The notes under the pieces: generated by a model | What the model saw: only the letters and a program-made list of their open reading frames with translations | What the model was told of the DNA's origin: nothing | Databases searched by the model: none | Shown: piece after piece, positions 18,826-21,459 of the stretch | Numbering within the stretch: position 1 is the stretch's first letter | Layout: each line of letters starts with the position of its first letter | NCBI GenBank assembly: GCA_009801015.1 | Contig: VHZZ01011688.1 | Coordinates: 3,131-24,589, forward strand | From: Silene noctiflora | Lineage: Eukaryota; Streptophyta; Magnoliopsida; Caryophyllales; Caryophyllaceae | Direction: 5' to 3' | Length of the DNA stretch: 21,459 nt | Translations under genes and position numbers: made by a program

Positions 18826-20182
18826 TTGCGTGGGGATGGTGGTGGTGGTCGGAGGCGTTGGTAGAGGTGACGGTAAGGGTGAAAAGAAGAGGGAGTTGGA
18901 GGTTGTAGTTGTGGTTCGGTGTTGTTGTTGTGAGGCGCGGGTCTAGGCCGGTAGGGAATCGTGGTGGGTACCCAGGGCAGCTGGGTCCACCATGGTCAGG
19001 AGGGACCACGGTGGCGGTAGGCGGCAGCAAGGTGGTAGTGGTAGGAGGAGTTGTGTTGCTTTTAGTTGTTGTTTGTTGTTGTTGTGGGGGTGGCGGACTC
19101 GTGTGGTGGCTCGAGTGGTGGCCGGAGTGAGGTGGGTTACGGTGGTGTGAAGGGTGGTGGGTTTAGTATGCTTGAGATGGGTTTGGGTAGTTGAGACGGG
19201 TTTTTATTTAATTAGTTTTTGTATTTAATTTAATTAGATTAGTTAGTAATTATATTTAATTACTGTAATTAGGTGCCGACTTTGTGGAGGAGTGCACTTG
19301 TGTCCATTTGCTTATTTATTTGACGGGATTGCTAAAAGGTTGGTTATCCTACTCAGTTTCGATACGGTTGTGTTGAGTCATTTGTCATTCTTGCATTTTG
19401 TGAGTCAGATTACATATTGTATGTGGTATATTGTGATGATTGGATATGTTGGAGTTGGTTGTCATTTTGGAGACGTGAGTCGATTGGGAGACTGTCTCAC
19501 GCTCGGGTCTCCTCTCGGAGCTTCCCACTCTGAGGGGGATGTGAACATTAATGGCTTGAGTTATGGAGGGACACGTGTGGTTGAATCACGTCGTCTGGCA
19601 GGGGATCCGAGTCGCTCTCGGGCCCGATACCACCCGTGTGTCCGGAGTACCTTTTTACGGGTTGCGGTCCGGGTTGTTTTGATGGGCGGTGTTGCGCTGC
19701 CGTCACCGGGTTGTGGGTACGTCTGAGTGTGTCCCGATATCGGTGTGGTGTGGTTGGAGGCTATATCACATGTATTTCATTGTCGTGTTGCATATTCATA
19801 TTTCATATGTCGTGTCTCACATTAATTATTGAAACTGACGTGTTGTGTGTTGTGTTAATTGTCACTTATTTCCGGGGTCGCCTGTGTCGATCCATATGAT
19901 ATTTCCGATCATATGAGGAGTAGGTTGAGTACAGGTTTTGCTTGTTGACGTGATCGGATTTTGGGCCGCGTTTTGGACTTGAAGTCGAGTTGGCATGAGA
20001 TAGTCTTGTTAAAGAGTCGGAGTAGTATGACTTGTATTTATTATTCATTTGTTTACATTTATGTAATTCACTAAACCGTTATTTATAATAAAGGTTTCTT
20101 GATTGTATCTCCGAAACACTACCTCGGGAAAACCGAGATGGTAACGTTTCAATTATCTTGGCCGGATAATTGGGGTGTTACA

Positions 20183-20187
20183 ATACC
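20183..20187 (+). repeat. Target-site duplication, right copy (ATACC)
   Basis: Second copy of the 5-bp duplication, directly after the GGGGTGTTACA end of the solo LTR. Confidence 0.88.
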
Positions 20188-20228
20188 GGTTCACCTGATG
20201 GTATGGAGTGTGTTTAGATACCTAAGCA

Positions 20229-20277
20229 CACTACTACTACTCCTGCTGCTCCTGTTGCTGCTGCTACTACTACTACA

Positions 20278-20339
<62 letters not shown>
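20229..20339 (+). repeat. Compound (CTN)n(AAT)n microsatellite
   Basis: CTA, CTC and CTG triplets mixed (20229-20275) pass into about 20 AAT units ending near 20339. The six-frame products are Leu, Ile or Val runs and are not real proteins. Confidence 0.95.
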
Positions 20340-20340
<1 letters not shown>

Positions 20341-20434
20341 CTTTGTGCTCGAGTGTCAGATTTTGACAATTTTTTTTTTAAATCGCTTAATTTTACGTGA
20401 CGAACACAATGGTAAAAAAAATGAAAGTGGGCCC

Positions 20435-20596
20435 ATTCGTGTGAAAAACACGAATGAACCGACATAGGTGAGTTCGTGTAAATCACACGAATGGGCCTAG
20501 GCTAGTTCAAGTGGACTACACGAATTGGCCTAGGCCGGTTCGTGTAAAACACATGAATCGGCTTAGGTCAATTCGTGTGTTTAATTGAATGAACCA
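20435..20596. repeat. Hairpin-forming minisatellite, 33-37 bp period
   Basis: Units begin ATTCGTG or GTTC at 20435, 20472, 20505, 20538 and 20571; the last three spacings are exactly 33 bp and the first is 37. Most units contain an inverted repeat TTCGTGT...ACACGAA with a 4-5 base loop, then GGCCTAGG, itself palindromic. The first unit has a 9-bp stem (CATTCGTGT/ACACGAATG). The 20505 and 20571 units have lost part of the stem. No flanking gene explains it. Confidence 0.88.
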
Positions 20597-20599
20597 TTT

Positions 20600-21105
20600 C
20601 AAAAAAAAAAAAATGTCATTGCGTACGTCTCGTCGAAATAAGTGATTTGAAAAAAAAAATCTCTCAAGCAGAAAGGTATGACCACTTAAAGTTTTTCATT
20701 CTTAATTGTCAATTTTTATCCCAATTTAAATCGTCATTATTTATCATTTATGTTATCAATAATCGTTTAACATAGATAAAAAGTTCATTAATTCGTTAGT
20801 TCAATATTTTTGTTTTTAATTCATCGGTAATTAATACGATAATTCATATCTAATTTAATTACCGTCATTTATTTTCGATTAATCGATACAAAATAATGTT
20901 AGAAATATATTGTAGAGAGAGAAGGGCAAAGTTGGGAAGTTAAAATGAAAAATAGGGGCGGAATTAGTAATATAGGGGCGGAATATAGCAATTTTGAATA
21001 TATCTGAGAGTAAAAAATAAGGTTTAATTGGAAATGAAAATTATTGAAAAAGAAAACAAAATAGTGCGAAAATAAAATACGAGTTTACTAATAAGAGCTT
21101 ATGAA
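20600..21105. other. AT-rich sequence without a supported gene
   Basis: No coding region is seen. AATAGGGGCGGAAT and ATAGGGGCGGAAT form a 20-bp spaced direct duplication at 20951 and 20971. The rest is A/T-rich. Confidence 0.45.
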
Positions 21106-21107
21106 AA

Positions 21108-21246
21108 ACGGGCTTGGGCCGGACACGGGCCGGGCCCAACTGCTAAAAAAGTGTTCGACGGGCCTTATTTTATTGCCCGAGCCTCTAAGAAGGCCGGTTT
21201 TCACTATCCGTTCCCGCCCACTTCAAGAAAGCGGGCCGGCCTGTGA
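21108..21246. other. GGGCC-rich patch, possible DNA-transposon remnant
   Basis: An abrupt GC-rich island in AT-rich sequence with repeated GGGCC and GGCCG words (ACGGGCTTGGGCCGGACACG, GGGCCGGGCCC, GCGGGCCGGCC). Such patches occur near the ends of plant hAT-type elements and their short derivatives. No terminal inverted repeat or 8-bp duplication could be found, so the assignment is weak. Confidence 0.3.
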
Positions 21247-21459
21247 GCCTGACTAAAATCAAATGCAAAAATTAATATTTCTATTAAAACACGAGTTTGT
21301 TATCTCTACATCCCACTAAAACTTAACAATTATCTTTAAAAGCTTACCCGTAAGAAAGTATACTAACTTTCAAAAGATAAAGTTTACTAAATTTTGGAAA
21401 AAAACACAAGTTTGACAATGTTCTCTTACAAACATCAAAAGTTCATTTTTGCTATGGTC

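Larger units (their letters stand above)
18281..20182 (+). mobile_element. Solo LTR, 1,902 bp, with 5-bp target duplication ATACC
   Basis: It begins TGTAATAACCCG and ends GGGGTGTTACA, so it has TG...CA termini. ATACC flanks both sides (18276-18280 and 20183-20187), a perfect 5-bp target-site duplication. No pol and no internal primer-binding site are present, which fits a solo LTR left by recombination between two LTRs. The GGGTGTTACA end is common in plant gypsy LTRs that are followed by a TTGGTATCAGAGC-type binding site, supporting plus orientation. The lineage (perhaps a chromovirus) is uncertain. A 144-codon frame at 19292-19726 inside it lacks any recognisable domain. Confidence 0.9.

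Noticed and set aside
19292..19726. 144-codon frame in the solo LTR
   Set aside because: It has no domain, lies wholly within an LTR, and long frames by chance are expected in this GC-richer part.
20099..20486. Frames with long Leu, Ile and Val runs
   Set aside because: They are translations of the CTN/AAT microsatellite; the hydrophobic runs are not membrane segments of a gene.
20435..20596. CRISPR-like array
   Set aside because: There are repeats of regular spacing, but the whole unit is repeated with no unique spacers, and the context is a plant nuclear genome.
21108..21246. Definite hAT transposon
   Set aside because: GGGCC-rich words alone are not enough; no terminal inverted repeats or 8-bp duplication could be found.

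Overview
This window is nuclear DNA of a flowering plant. It is packed with nested, mutated LTR retrotransposons. I find no intact host gene, rRNA, tRNA, CRISPR array or bacterial-style operon. The plant origin follows from the Ty3/gypsy pol of the Tat (Ogre/Retand) lineage, antisense genes with plant-mobile-domain features and GT-AG introns, and LTR ends and a primer-binding site of plant type. A core eudicot, perhaps in or near Caryophyllales, is an impression only.

Layout. (1) Element A, plus strand, about 1-10536: decayed pol (1-2468) with dual RNase H and integrase; antisense pseudogene 1 (2973-4359, minus); antisense pseudogene 2 (5280-8488, minus, eight exons), a plant mobile domain protein with a C-terminal coiled coil; a polypurine tract (9430-9438); and a truncated 3' LTR starting TGTAGATACC at 9440. 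(2) A fragment of another LTR family (10537 to about 11045, minus) with a 44-bp tandem repeat. (3) Element B: a probable 5' LTR (11108-14524), a primer-binding site (14528-14545) and an untranslated internal leader up to 16254. (4) A minus-strand LTR of the second family entering at 16255, with a 79-bp exact duplication around one N (a probable assembly seam) and a long GAT microsatellite. (5) A well-delimited solo LTR, 18281-20182, flanked by the 5-bp duplication ATACC, carrying a W-box cluster and a possible G-quadruplex. (6) A right flank with compound microsatellites, a hairpin minisatellite and a GGGCC-rich patch.

How it worked. In element A the sense strand encodes the replication enzymes from the LTR promoter. 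The interval between pol and the 3' LTR carries two separate genes on the opposite strand, each with its own TATA-like box about 100 bp before its ATG. Both promoters and the LTR promoter carry related copies of a palindromic GCGCAGCA/TGCTGCGC module. The introns of antisense gene 2 are readable only in antisense RNA, so they are not removed from the sense genomic RNA that is reverse transcribed. This two-gene antisense arrangement with a shared promoter palindrome is the best candidate here for an under-described system. All reading frames in element A are broken, so this copy is a relic.
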